Assembly (NCBI GenBank): GCA_943329165.2
Contig: CALQCV020000002.1
Span: 1-27,804 of the forward strand
DNA length: 27,804 nucleotides
Reading direction: 5' to 3'
Origin: Candidatus Nitrotoga sp. CP45
Lineage (GTDB): Bacteria > Bacteroidota > Bacteroidia > Flavobacteriales > Flavobacteriaceae
The position numbers were made by a program, and so were the translations under genes. Below the pieces are notes generated by a model that searched no databases, was not told the origin of the DNA, and was given only the letters and a program-made list of their open reading frames with translations. Positions 16,894 to 24,169 of the stretch are shown here, in pieces. Position 1 is the first letter of the stretch, and each line of letters starts with the position of its first letter.

Positions 16894-18297
16894 ATGAAAA
16901 GAATTATACTCTTTATAAATTTACTTTTTATTTCATTGTCTTTTGGACAAACCATTGCTTTACAAAGTTTTGCTACAGGTTTTTCTTCTCCTGTTGAAAT
17001 AGTTCATCCTCCAAATGATGTTCGCTTTTTTGTATTACAACGATTTGGTTTAATAAGGATACTAAATCAAAATGGAACTGTAAATAATACTCCATTTCTT
17101 GATGTTTCAACCTTAATAAGTACGAGCCCGGGTAATGAAAGAGGGTTATTAGGTTTAGCTTTTCACCCCAATTATGCAACCAATGGAATATTTTTTATCA
17201 ATTACACTGATACTGCAGGCGATACTGTTATAGCTAGATACACTGTAAGTACAGACCCCAATGTAGCCAATACAACAGCCACAATTTTAATGACGATTGA
17301 TCAACCTTACTCTAATCATAATGGAGGTTGTATAAGATTTGGTCCCGATGGTTATTTGTACATTGGTATGGGCGATGGCGGAAGTGGTGGTGATCCGAAT
17401 GGATATGCTCAGAATCTTACAGTTGATAACGCTAATCCAACTCGTGTTTTTTTAGGCAAAATGTTACGAATAGATGTTGACACAACTGATGGGTTATTAA
17501 ATTATGGTATTCCTGCAACTAATCCATATGCTACAACTCCAGGTATTAAAGAAATTTGGGCTTTTGGTTTGCGTAATCCTTGGAAGTTTTCATTCAATAG
17601 ATTAAATGGTGATTTATGGATTGGAGATGTTGGACAACTTGACATTGAAGAAGTGAATAAAGTACCGGCTCCTTTACCTACAGGTTTAAATTTTGGATGG
17701 CGTTGTTATGAAGGGAATTCAGCCTACAATACTTCGGGCTGTGCTGCAATGTCTACTATGGTTTTTCCTGTAACTCAGTATGATCATTCAACAGGATGTT
17801 CAATAACCGGTGGCTATTTTTATACGGGAAGTATGTATCCAAATTTCGCCAATAAATATTTTTACACCGATTATTGTGACAACAAAATAAGAACTTTAAA
17901 TGCATCAAATGTAGTTACAACAACTGATTCCTTCACAGGAGATTTTACCGCATTTGGTGAAGACATCAACGGAGAATTATATGTTGCAGGTATTTCGAAT
18001 GGTATCGTTTATAAAATTATAGATTCTTCGCTTGGTTTAAATGACTTTACTAAAAACGGATTAAGCATTTATCCAAATCCGGCAAAGACCGAAATTTTTA
18101 TAAAAAACAGTTATGAAACTGCACTTTCAAAAGTGAAAATTTTTGATTTAACAGGCAAATTGGTCTTGACTAAAGCAGTTGAGAATAACGAAACAGCACC
18201 TTCTGTAACTATTGCAGCCTTATCTAGCGGGCTGTATGTGATTACTGTTGAAGATGTAACGGGAACTCTTTATCAATCTAAGTTAATTGTTGAATAA
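16894..18297 (+). CDS. Secreted sugar-dehydrogenase-like beta-propeller (GSDH family) with T9SS type A sorting domain
   Basis: A 467-aa exported protein of the glucose/sorbosone dehydrogenase (PQQ-dependent sugar dehydrogenase, Gdh-B-like) family, a six-bladed propeller. The ATG at 16894 starts a signal peptide ending SLSFGQ; the longer frame from 16858 opens with a GTG. Family motifs: RGLLGLAFHPNY, HNGGCIRFGPDGYLYIGMGD (with the His at the active-site position), GLRNPWKFSF, DLWIGDVGQ and GLNFGWRCYEG. The last 75 residues or so (NGLSIYPNPAKTEIFI ... SGLYVITVE ... QSKLIVE) are a type A T9SS sorting domain, so it should cross the outer membrane through T9SS. Whether it truly uses PQQ is not shown; no PQQ biosynthesis gene is in the window. 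Its stop codon directly abuts that of the opposing aldo/keto reductase gene. Confidence 0.92.
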   Translation: MKRIILFINLLFISLSFGQTIALQSFATGFSSPVEIVHPPNDVRFFVLQRFGLIRILNQNGTVNNTPFLDVSTLISTSPGNERGLLGLAFHPNYATNGIFFINYTDTAGDTVIARYTVSTDPNVANTTATILMTIDQPYSNHNGGCIRFGPDGYLYIGMGDGGSGGDPNGYAQNLTVDNANPTRVFLGKMLRIDVDTTDGLLNYGIPATNPYATTPGIKEIWAFGLRNPWKFSFNRLNGDLWIGDVGQLDIEEVNKVPAPLPTGLNFGWRCYEGNSAYNTSGCAAMSTMVFPVTQYDHSTGCSITGGYFYTGSMYPNFANKYFYTDYCDNKIRTLNASNVVTTTDSFTGDFTAFGEDINGELYVAGISNGIVYKIIDSSLGLNDFTKNGLSIYPNPAKTEIFIKNSYETALSKVKIFDLTGKLVLTKAVENNETAPSVTIAALSSGLYVITVEDVTGTLYQSKLIVE

Positions 18298-19332
18298 TTA
18301 AGGCGCGGGATTCGGTATTAATTCCTGAATTTTATTGATTTCATTGATAACTTCTTGAGTCAAGACGGTTTCAAAAGTAGTAATATTTTCCTGAAGCTGT
18401 GCTGTAGTTGTGGCGCCAATTATGGTCGAGGTTACAAAAGCTTGTTTGTTCACAAAAGCCAAAGCCATTTGGGTTAAAGTCAATCCGTTTTCCTGTGCTA
18501 ACTTTTGGTAAAGCTGTGTTGCTCTAATACAATTTTCATTCGAATATCGGGAAAACTGCGGGAACAATCCTAAACGTGACGTTGGTAATATTCCATTCAA
18601 ATGTTTGCCTGTCAAAAAGCTAAATCCCAACGGAGAATAAGCCAACAACCCAACATTTTCACGCATACCGATTTCGGAAAGACCTACTTCATACAAACGG
18701 TTTAGTAACGAATAGGGGTTTTGAATCGTAACAATTCTAGGTAAATTATGTTTCTCGCTTTCGCTGATAAATTTCATCACACCATACGGATTTTCATTCG
18801 AAACACCAATATGTTTTATCTTCCCTTCTTTGATTAAGCCATCACAAACTGTCAACACTTCAAAGAAATTTTCCTGCCAATTGGTATCAATTTTGGAAAT
18901 ACCACGCTGTCCAAACATATTCATGACGCGCTCCGGCCAGTGCATTTGATACAAATCGATATAATCGGTCTGTAGATTTTTTAAGCTTAAATCAACCGCT
19001 TCGTGTATGCTTTTCTTTGAAAAATCAAGAGGATTTCTGATGTATTCCATTTTTCTGTTTGGTCCTGCAATCTTTGTAGCAATAACCAAATCATCTCTTT
19101 TCCCCGATTTCTTTAACCACGTTCCAATATATCTTTCGGTAAGCCCGAGAGTGGCTTCGCGAGCCGCAATCGGATACATTTCAGCAGTATCAATAAAATT
19201 AATGCCTCTTTCAACAACATAATCCAGTTGAGAATGCGCATCGCTTTCAGAGTTTTGTTCACCGTACGTCATGGTGCCTAGGCAAATTTTACTGACTTTT
19301 ATATCGGTATTAGGTAACGTAGTGTAGTCCAT
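18298..19332 (-). CDS. Aldo/keto reductase (Tas-like)
   Basis: NAD(P)H-dependent oxidoreductase of the aldo/keto reductase superfamily, 344 aa, closest in layout to E. coli Tas; cytoplasmic, substrate unknown. The catalytic tetrad is complete: Asp48 and Tyr53 (NFIDTAEMYP), Lys87 (VIATK) and His131 (LYQMHWPER). The cofactor-phosphate loop region is near ATTTAQLQENI at the C-terminus. The ATG at 19332 lies about 30 bases after a good -7 element, so it is transcribed alone. The stop codon (18298-18300) touches the stop of the opposing gene, leaving no intergenic terminator. Confidence 0.93.
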   Translation of the reverse strand: MDYTTLPNTDIKVSKICLGTMTYGEQNSESDAHSQLDYVVERGINFIDTAEMYPIAAREATLGLTERYIGTWLKKSGKRDDLVIATKIAGPNRKMEYIRNPLDFSKKSIHEAVDLSLKNLQTDYIDLYQMHWPERVMNMFGQRGISKIDTNWQENFFEVLTVCDGLIKEGKIKHIGVSNENPYGVMKFISESEKHNLPRIVTIQNPYSLLNRLYEVGLSEIGMRENVGLLAYSPLGFSFLTGKHLNGILPTSRLGLFPQFSRYSNENCIRATQLYQKLAQENGLTLTQMALAFVNKQAFVTSTIIGATTTAQLQENITTFETVLTQEVINEINKIQELIPNPAP

Positions 19333-19361
19333 TTTTTAAATTTGAAACCGTTTTTGTGGCA

Positions 19362-19369
19362 CAAAAGTA
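19362..19369 (-). promoter_or_regulatory. -7 element for the aldo/keto reductase gene
   Basis: The minus strand reads TACTTTTG, an exact TAnnTTTG match, giving a predicted leader of about 23 bases. The -33 side shows only GGTTTT at 17-20 bases, a partial match. Confidence 0.55.
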
Positions 19370-19429
19370 AAATATTGTTGGCGTTAAAACCGTTTGATTA
19401 ACACATTTTTTGGAAACGTTTACAATAAA

Positions 19430-19459
19430 AAAAGTTCAAAGCCTAAACTCTGAACTTTT
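19430..19459 (-). terminator. Intrinsic terminator after the OmpA-family gene
   Basis: A 9-base stem (19430-19438 with 19451-19459, AAAAGTTCA/TGAACTTTT) extends by two further pairs past one mismatch. On the minus strand it is followed by TTTTTTT. It lies 37 bases past the OmpA-family stop codon. Confidence 0.85.
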
Positions 19460-19464
19460 ACTAT

Positions 19465-19492
19465 TGGCTGATGCCTAATGGCTTTTACCTAT
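19465..19492. repeat. Degenerate 7-base repeat between the OmpA-family stop and its terminator
   Basis: Four heptamers in phase: TGGCTGA, TGCCTAA, TGGCTTT, TACCTAT. They share T at position 1, C at 4 and T at 5. The block fills nearly the whole space between the stop codon at 19496 and the terminator stem. Confidence 0.4.
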
Positions 19493-19495
19493 TCC

Positions 19496-20461
19496 TTAAA
19501 ACTCATTCAACATCTTAGAAATCTCGTCTAATTTTGGTGTTAGAATAATTTCAATTCTGCGGTTTTTGGCTTTACCTTCGTTATTGTCGTTGCTCAATAA
19601 CGGCGCAAATTCGCCTCGCCCAGCTGCGGTTAAGTTTTGTTTCCTGATTCCGTTATTTTCAGATAAAATATTCACAATAGCTGTGGCTCTTTTGGTTGAC
19701 AAGTCCCAGTTATTTTCGATGCCGCCACCAATATTTCCGAGAATTTTATCGTTATCTGTATGTCCTTCAATCAGGACGGTAATATCCGGATTTTGAGCCA
19801 ATACTTTCCCGACCTCAACCACGGCACTTCTTCCTTCAGAACCAACAGCCCAACTTCCGGTTTGGAACAACAATTTGTTTTCCATCGATACGTAGACTTT
19901 CCCGTTCTTTTGGTAGACGGTCAAGCCCTTTCCTTCGAAGGCGTTCAATGCTTTTGACAGCGTATCTTTTAGTTTTTTCATGGCGGCATCTTTCGCTGCA
20001 ATCATGCTTTCTAATTCGTTTAACCTTTTTGTATTTGATGCTAATTCGCTGCTTAATTTATTCAATCGGTCTTGCTCAGTAGCCAATGTTTTTCCTTTAG
20101 CGTCAAGCTGTGCTAACAAATCACGGTTTTTTGCCATGTTGGCTTCCAAGGCATCGTTACTGTTTTTCTCTAAAGCGGCATACGAGTCCTGCAGCGCTTT
20201 CAGGTTGTTGCTGGTTGATTTATACTCCGATTGAAGTTTATCTCTATCAACTTTAAGTTGGTCACGTTCTGCTGTCAAAGCTTTATTTACCGAATCAAAT
20301 TGGGCATTAGCTTTATGAAGCTCCTCATTTTCATCCGTTAAAAATCGGTTTTCCTTTTTTAAATCGGTGTATTTGTTTTCCAAATCATTGTAGATTTTTT
20401 TGGAAACACATGATGACAATAAAGTCAATACAACCACTCCTAAAATTATTCTTTTTATCAT
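19496..20461 (-). CDS. OmpA-family lipoprotein with long coiled coil
   Basis: A 321-aa outer-membrane lipoprotein expected to bind peptidoglycan. The signal peptide ends in LLSSC with lipidated Cys18. Residues about 25-180 are Glu/Lys/Asn/Leu-rich heptads, a long coiled coil (for example LKKENRFLTDENEELHKANA and LAQLDAKGKTLATEQDRLNK). The OmpA C-terminal domain covers about 200-315, with LLFQTGSWAV, VLIEGHTDND, the LSTKRATAIVNIL helix with its diaminopimelate-contacting Arg, and NRRIEIILTP. The layout fits a protein bridging the outer membrane and the wall through a periplasmic rod. Residue +2 after Cys is Val, without the acidic export signal seen in the SGNH lipoprotein, so it probably faces the periplasm. 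The gene is followed by an intrinsic terminator. Confidence 0.93.
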   Translation of the reverse strand: MIKRIILGVVVLTLLSSCVSKKIYNDLENKYTDLKKENRFLTDENEELHKANAQFDSVNKALTAERDQLKVDRDKLQSEYKSTSNNLKALQDSYAALEKNSNDALEANMAKNRDLLAQLDAKGKTLATEQDRLNKLSSELASNTKRLNELESMIAAKDAAMKKLKDTLSKALNAFEGKGLTVYQKNGKVYVSMENKLLFQTGSWAVGSEGRSAVVEVGKVLAQNPDITVLIEGHTDNDKILGNIGGGIENNWDLSTKRATAIVNILSENNGIRKQNLTAAGRGEFAPLLSNDNNEGKAKNRRIEIILTPKLDEISKMLNEF

Positions 20462-20494
20462 CTCTATTATATTTATCTTACTATTTCTTTAAAA

Positions 20495-20502
20495 CAATTT
20501 TA
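20495..20502 (-). promoter_or_regulatory. Possible -7 element for the OmpA-family gene
   Basis: The minus strand reads TAAAATTG, five of six fixed bases of TAnnTTTG. The predicted leader is about 27 bases to the ATG at 20461. The sequence immediately upstream is the GAATTAC repeat, so the promoter spacer would be made of repeat units. Confidence 0.35.
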
Positions 20503-20522
20503 TAATTCGTAATTCGTAATTC
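20503..20522. repeat. Tandem 7-base repeat (TAATTCG; GAATTAC on the other strand)
   Basis: Two exact TAATTCG units plus six bases of a third fill 20 bases between the xth stop codon (20524) and the probable OmpA-gene promoter. The minus strand reads GAATTAC-GAATTAC-GAATTA, one base per unit from the GATTTAC unit found in the array at 21371. Confidence 0.75.
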
Positions 20523-20523
20523 T

Positions 20524-21285
20524 TTAATCAATTTCTACTAAAATTGGGCAATGGTCAGAATGTTTGGCTTCAGGCAAAATTACAGCTCTGCTCATTCTAT
20601 CTTTTACATTTTCACTAACCAAATTATAATCAATACGCCAGCCTTTATTATTTCCTCTAGCTCCGGCACGATAACTCCACCAACTGTAATTGTGAGGTTC
20701 TTTATTAAAATGGCGGAAGCTGTCAATGAAACCGCTTTTCATAAATTTATCTAACCAAGCGCGTTCTTCTGGCAAAAATCCGGATACGGTTTTGTTCCTA
20801 ATCGGGTCGTGAATGTCAATGGCTTCGTGGCAAATATTATAATCGCCACAAATGATAAGATTTGGAATTTGGTTTTTTAAAGCATCTATATAATTCTGAA
20901 AATCATCCATGTATTTGAACTTGTGATCCAAACGGTCAAGATTTGTTCCCGAAGGCAAATACAAACTCATCACCGAAATATCATCAAAATCAGCTCTGAT
21001 ATTTCTTCCTTCAAAATCCATATGGGTCACTTCGGTACCAAGAACTACTTTGTTGGGTTTTATTTTGGATAGAATCGCAACACCGCTATAACCTTTTTTT
21101 TGTGCCGAAAAATAATACTGGTACGGATAACCTGCGGCAGTAATTTCTTCTGTTGGAATTTGGTCTTCGGTAGCTTTTATTTCCTGAAGGCAAATCACGT
21201 CAGGATTGGCCTGTTGCAACCAATCTAAAAATCCTTTAGTAATCGCAGCTCGAATGCCATTAACGTTATAAGAAATAATTCTCAT
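20524..21285 (-). CDS. xth: Exodeoxyribonuclease III (AP endonuclease)
   Basis: Base-excision repair enzyme that cleaves DNA at abasic sites and degrades 3' ends; cytoplasmic, Mg-dependent, 253 aa. It belongs to the EEP superfamily. Motifs in order: MRIISYNVNGIRAA with Asn7, LQEIKA with the metal-binding Glu35, YSGVAILSK, the catalytic-region GDYNICHEAIDIHDP, GWRIDYNLVSENV, and the terminal HSDHCPILVEID with the active-site Asp-His pair. The start ATG at 21283-21285 gives the canonical N-terminus. It is transcribed divergently from the OlsF-like gene. The OmpA-family gene lies 62 bases downstream; I see no terminator between them, so some read-through is possible. Confidence 0.96.
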   Translation of the reverse strand: MRIISYNVNGIRAAITKGFLDWLQQANPDVICLQEIKATEDQIPTEEITAAGYPYQYYFSAQKKGYSGVAILSKIKPNKVVLGTEVTHMDFEGRNIRADFDDISVMSLYLPSGTNLDRLDHKFKYMDDFQNYIDALKNQIPNLIICGDYNICHEAIDIHDPIRNKTVSGFLPEERAWLDKFMKSGFIDSFRHFNKEPHNYSWWSYRAGARGNNKGWRIDYNLVSENVKDRMSRAVILPEAKHSDHCPILVEID

Positions 21286-21339
21286 GAAGTGTTTTTAAAT
21301 GTTTTTAACTTCTTTCAATTCGGTCAAAAGACTTCGTGT

Positions 21340-21347
21340 CAAATGTA
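21340..21347 (-). promoter_or_regulatory. -7 element for xth
   Basis: The minus strand reads TACATTTG, an exact TAnnTTTG match, about 55 bases before the ATG at 21285. A CTTTAA lies about 20 bases upstream, a partial -33 match that falls inside the 7-base repeat array. Confidence 0.55.
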
Positions 21348-21356
21348 GATAAAAAT

Positions 21357-21468
21357 GACTTGTGATTAAAGATTTACGACATAAGATTGCAGAAGTTATT
21401 AACTCAAAAATCAACATTTAACTGAACTTAAATCTTAATTCAAAAATCGTTAATCTTGAATCTTCAAT
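21357..21468. repeat. In-phase degenerate 7-base array filling the xth-olsF divergent intergenic region
   Basis: Read in sevens from 21357, the first six units all start with GA: GACTTGT, GATTAAA, GATTTAC, GACATAA, GATTGCA, GAAGTTA (to 21398). After four weak units (21399-21426) the same register gives CTTAAAT, CTTAATT, CAAAAAT, CGTTAAT, CTTGAAT, CTTCAAT (21427-21468), all ending in T and mostly of the form CTTnAAT. The whole block is non-coding, and the two promoters overlap its two ends. Confidence 0.6.
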
Positions 21469-21489
21469 TCATCAGAATTGCTATCTTTG
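21456..21489 (+). promoter_or_regulatory. Promoter of the OlsF/GlsF-like gene
   Basis: TATCTTTG (21482-21489) matches the -7 consensus exactly, with TTG (21456-21458) 23 bases upstream. The predicted leader is about 20 bases to the ATG at 21517. It also rules out the TTG at 21478 as a start codon. Confidence 0.65.
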
Positions 21490-21516
21490 TTTCTTACTCA
21501 AAAATCAAAGCTATAC

Positions 21517-23334
21517 ATGGGTTTAGTTACCGCAAAAGAAGTTGCAAAAGCAATAAACGTTGATAAGTACGGAGTTTTCGGTACATTTTGCGGTTGGTTA
21601 TTAATGAAAGCTTTAAAAATTTCGGCATTGAACAAAATGTATGACCGGAATAAACATTTAAGCGAAATCGAATTCCTCAATGCTATTCTGGACGAGCTGC
21701 AAATCAAATTTGAAATTCCGGAAGAAGATTTTAAACGTTTGCCAAAAGACGGAGCTTACATTACCATTTCCAACCATCCATTGGGTGGAATTGATGGGAT
21801 TTTGTTATTGAAATTGATGCTCGAAAGAGAGCCTGATTTCAAAGTCATTGCCAATTTCCTTTTGCATCGCATTGCGCCAATAAAACAATACATTATGCCA
21901 GTGAATCCTTTTGAAAATCACAAAGATGCTAAGTCGAGTGTAATTGGAATCAAGGAAACTTTTCGACATTTGAGCGATGGAAAACCATTGGGCATGTTTC
22001 CTGCCGGTGAAGTTTCTACCTATAAAGACGGGCAATTAGTAGTTGACAAAGCATGGGAAGAAGGCGCCATAAAAGTAATTCGAAAAGCGCAGGTTCCTGT
22101 TATTCCTATTTATTTTCATGCCAAAAATAGTCACTTTTTTTACCTTTTATCCAAAATAAATCCAACACTCAGAACGGCAAAATTACCTTCGGAACTGTTT
22201 ACACAAAAAGACAGAGTAATTAAAGTTCGTATTGGAAAACCAATTTCGGTTGCCGAACAAAACGAACATAAAAGTATCGAAGAATATTCAGAATTCCTAA
22301 GAAGAAAAACCTATATGTTATCTAATTCTTTTAATAAGGAAAACAAAATTTTTGACCCTCAGAACTTAAACCTGAACTTGAATTTAAAATCCCCAAAAAA
22401 TCCAAAACAGATTGTAAAACCTGCCAATCACGATAAAATTTTAGAAGAAATTGAAGTGCTAAAAGGTGGTGATTATCGATTGTTGCAAAGCAAAAATTAT
22501 TTGGTTTTTCTAGTTGAGGCCAATATTATTCCAAATATTCTTCACGAACTCGGGCGTTTACGCGAGATAACTTTTAGAGCTGTTGGCGAAGGAACGAACG
22601 AATCTATCGATTTAGATAAATTTGACACGTATTACCATCACATGTTTTTATGGGACGAAGAATCACAACAAATTGCCGGTGCGTATCGAATGGGATTGGG
22701 CTCTAACATTTTTCCTAAACATGGTATTGAAGGTTTTTATCTTCAGGATTTATTTCGATTTGAACCCGAATTGTATGGCATGATGGAACAATCTATCGAA
22801 ATGGGAAGAGCATTTATCGTTAAAGAATACCAACAAAAACCAATGCCTTTGTTTCTGCTTTGGAAAGGAATTGTTCATACAACTTTGCGTTATCCGGAAC
22901 ACAAGTATTTGATTGGCGGTGTGAGTATTAGTAACCAATTCACAGAGTTTTCAAAATCGCTGATGATAGAGTTTATGAAGTCGCATTATTACGATCCTTA
23001 TGTGGCGCAATACATACATCCGAAGAAAGAATTTAAAGTAAAACTGAAAGATGCTGATAAGGATTTTGTGTTCAACGAAACCGAATCCGATTTGAATAAA
23101 TTTGATAAAATCATTGATGAGGTTGAACCTGGAAGTTTGAGACTTCCGGTATTAATTAAAAAATACATCAAGCAAAATGCGCGTGTGGTGGCTTTTAATG
23201 TTGACCCCTTATTCAACAATGCCGTTGACGGCTTAATGTACATCCGAATTGCCGACTTACCCGAGAGTACTGTTAAGCCCGTAATGGAAGAATTTCAGGC
23301 AGAACTCGAACGAAAAGAGAAGAATTATAAATAA
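21517..23334 (+). CDS. Bifunctional acyltransferase, PlsC-like plus GNAT (OlsF/GlsF type), amino-acid lipid synthesis
   Basis: A 605-aa fusion of two acyltransferases. The N-terminal half is PlsC/OlsA-like, with ISNHPLGGIDGILL (His87, Asp93), a PVNPFENHKD loop, FPAGEVSTYKDG and VPVIPIYFHAKNS. The C-terminal half (about 325-590) is a hemolysin-like/OlsB-type GNAT domain: LVFLVEANIIPNILHELGRL, REITFRAVGEG, and FLWDEESQQIAGAYRMGLG. This order is that of OlsF, which makes ornithine lipids by N-acylation and then O-acylation, and of fused glycine-lipid synthases described in Bacteroidota. So it should make a phosphorus-free aminolipid at the inner membrane; the head group (ornithine, glycine or another) is not readable. 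The ATG at 21517 is chosen because the longer frame begins with a TTG at 21478, upstream of the -7 element. Confidence 0.85.
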   Translation: MGLVTAKEVAKAINVDKYGVFGTFCGWLLMKALKISALNKMYDRNKHLSEIEFLNAILDELQIKFEIPEEDFKRLPKDGAYITISNHPLGGIDGILLLKLMLEREPDFKVIANFLLHRIAPIKQYIMPVNPFENHKDAKSSVIGIKETFRHLSDGKPLGMFPAGEVSTYKDGQLVVDKAWEEGAIKVIRKAQVPVIPIYFHAKNSHFFYLLSKINPTLRTAKLPSELFTQKDRVIKVRIGKPISVAEQNEHKSIEEYSEFLRRKTYMLSNSFNKENKIFDPQNLNLNLNLKSPKNPKQIVKPANHDKILEEIEVLKGGDYRLLQSKNYLVFLVEANIIPNILHELGRLREITFRAVGEGTNESIDLDKFDTYYHHMFLWDEESQQIAGAYRMGLGSNIFPKHGIEGFYLQDLFRFEPELYGMMEQSIEMGRAFIVKEYQQKPMPLFLLWKGIVHTTLRYPEHKYLIGGVSISNQFTEFSKSLMIEFMKSHYYDPYVAQYIHPKKEFKVKLKDADKDFVFNETESDLNKFDKIIDEVEPGSLRLPVLIKKYIKQNARVVAFNVDPLFNNAVDGLMYIRIADLPESTVKPVMEEFQAELERKEKNYK

Positions 23335-23367
23335 AAAGATATGAATCCCTAGGCTTCGGGTCTTTTT
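23333..23367. terminator. Probable bidirectional terminator between olsF-like gene and M48 operon
   Basis: AAAAAGA (23333-23339) can pair with TCTTTTT (23361-23367), and CCC (23347-23349) with GGG (23358-23360), leaving a 7-base bulge on one side. Eight Ts follow on the plus strand and five on the minus strand. It fills the 34-base convergent gap. The stem is imperfect. Confidence 0.5.
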
Positions 23368-23368
23368 T

Positions 23369-24169
23369 TTAATCTTTTCCAACTTCTTCCTGAAACGTTT
23401 TCCAATCTTTTGCGGAAAGTGTTTGTTTGTTTTTTAGTTTCTTACCTTTGATAAATTCTACAATATATTTGGCTCTTTCTTCCGATTCCGGATGATCCGC
23501 AATCCAATACATCGCTTTATTAATGCCGCTGTCCTGTGCCATCTGATACATAAAATCAGCCATTGGTTTCGGATTAATATCGGCTTTAATCATGTACTTC
23601 ACACTGGACATATCAGCTTCTTTTTCGAGTGATCTGTCATAAGCAGAAGAGCTTAGCGTTTTCAGGATTTCTCTTGCCACTTGCCCGCCTTTTGAACCGC
23701 CTGCTGCTGTCAATAATACCGAATAGCCAATTTCTTTAGATAATTTTTTCATCACATGATTGTTTTCGATATGCGCAATCTCATGCCCTAAAACGCCTTG
23801 CAAAGCTTCCTGTCTTTTGCAGTCTTCTATCAATCCTGTGTAGACAACCAAATGATTATTTGGCAAAGCAAAAGCATTAATTTCATCCTTTCTTATTATA
23901 TGAACTTTTAATGAATCTTGTTCAATATCATTAGCGTCGCACAAAGGTTTTAGTAGTTTATCTAGTGATTTTGTAATGGTGTCATTGTACACAATCTCTT
24001 CGGCATCTTCCAATTGATTCCAAATCAAATCGCCAAGTTTATGTTCCATAGTTGTAGTTCGTTCTTTTACTTTGAACAACTTCATAAAATCAATTTGGGA
24101 AAATCCAAACCATATCAGAAAAAATGCTGATAGTATAATTACTGCTTGTATAAAGGTTTTCTGAGTCAT
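23369..24169 (-). CDS. M48-family membrane-associated zinc metalloprotease
   Basis: A 266-aa peptidase of family M48 (HtpX/Ste24/BepA/LoiP relatives). The zinc motif HEIAH is at 129-133, with the third ligand at Glu182 in the family's ExxAD pattern (LEKEAD). NAFALPNNHLVVYTGLI is the usual strand before it. One N-terminal hydrophobic segment (about 7-22) acts as an anchor or uncleaved signal, so the catalytic part is probably periplasmic, and there is no lipobox Cys. No TPR region is present, unlike BepA. It is the last gene of a four-gene membrane operon: its ATG shares one base with the upstream stop codon (TAATG), implying coupled translation. Substrates may be misfolded envelope proteins or its operon neighbours (inference). 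Confidence 0.92.
   Translation of the reverse strand: MTQKTFIQAVIILSAFFLIWFGFSQIDFMKLFKVKERTTTMEHKLGDLIWNQLEDAEEIVYNDTITKSLDKLLKPLCDANDIEQDSLKVHIIRKDEINAFALPNNHLVVYTGLIEDCKRQEALQGVLGHEIAHIENNHVMKKLSKEIGYSVLLTAAGGSKGGQVAREILKTLSSSAYDRSLEKEADMSSVKYMIKADINPKPMADFMYQMAQDSGINKAMYWIADHPESEERAKYIVEFIKGKKLKNKQTLSAKDWKTFQEEVGKD

Noticed and set aside
21357..21468. CRISPR array
   Set aside because: The repeated unit is 7 bases and degenerate, with no spacers of uniform length and no cas genes.
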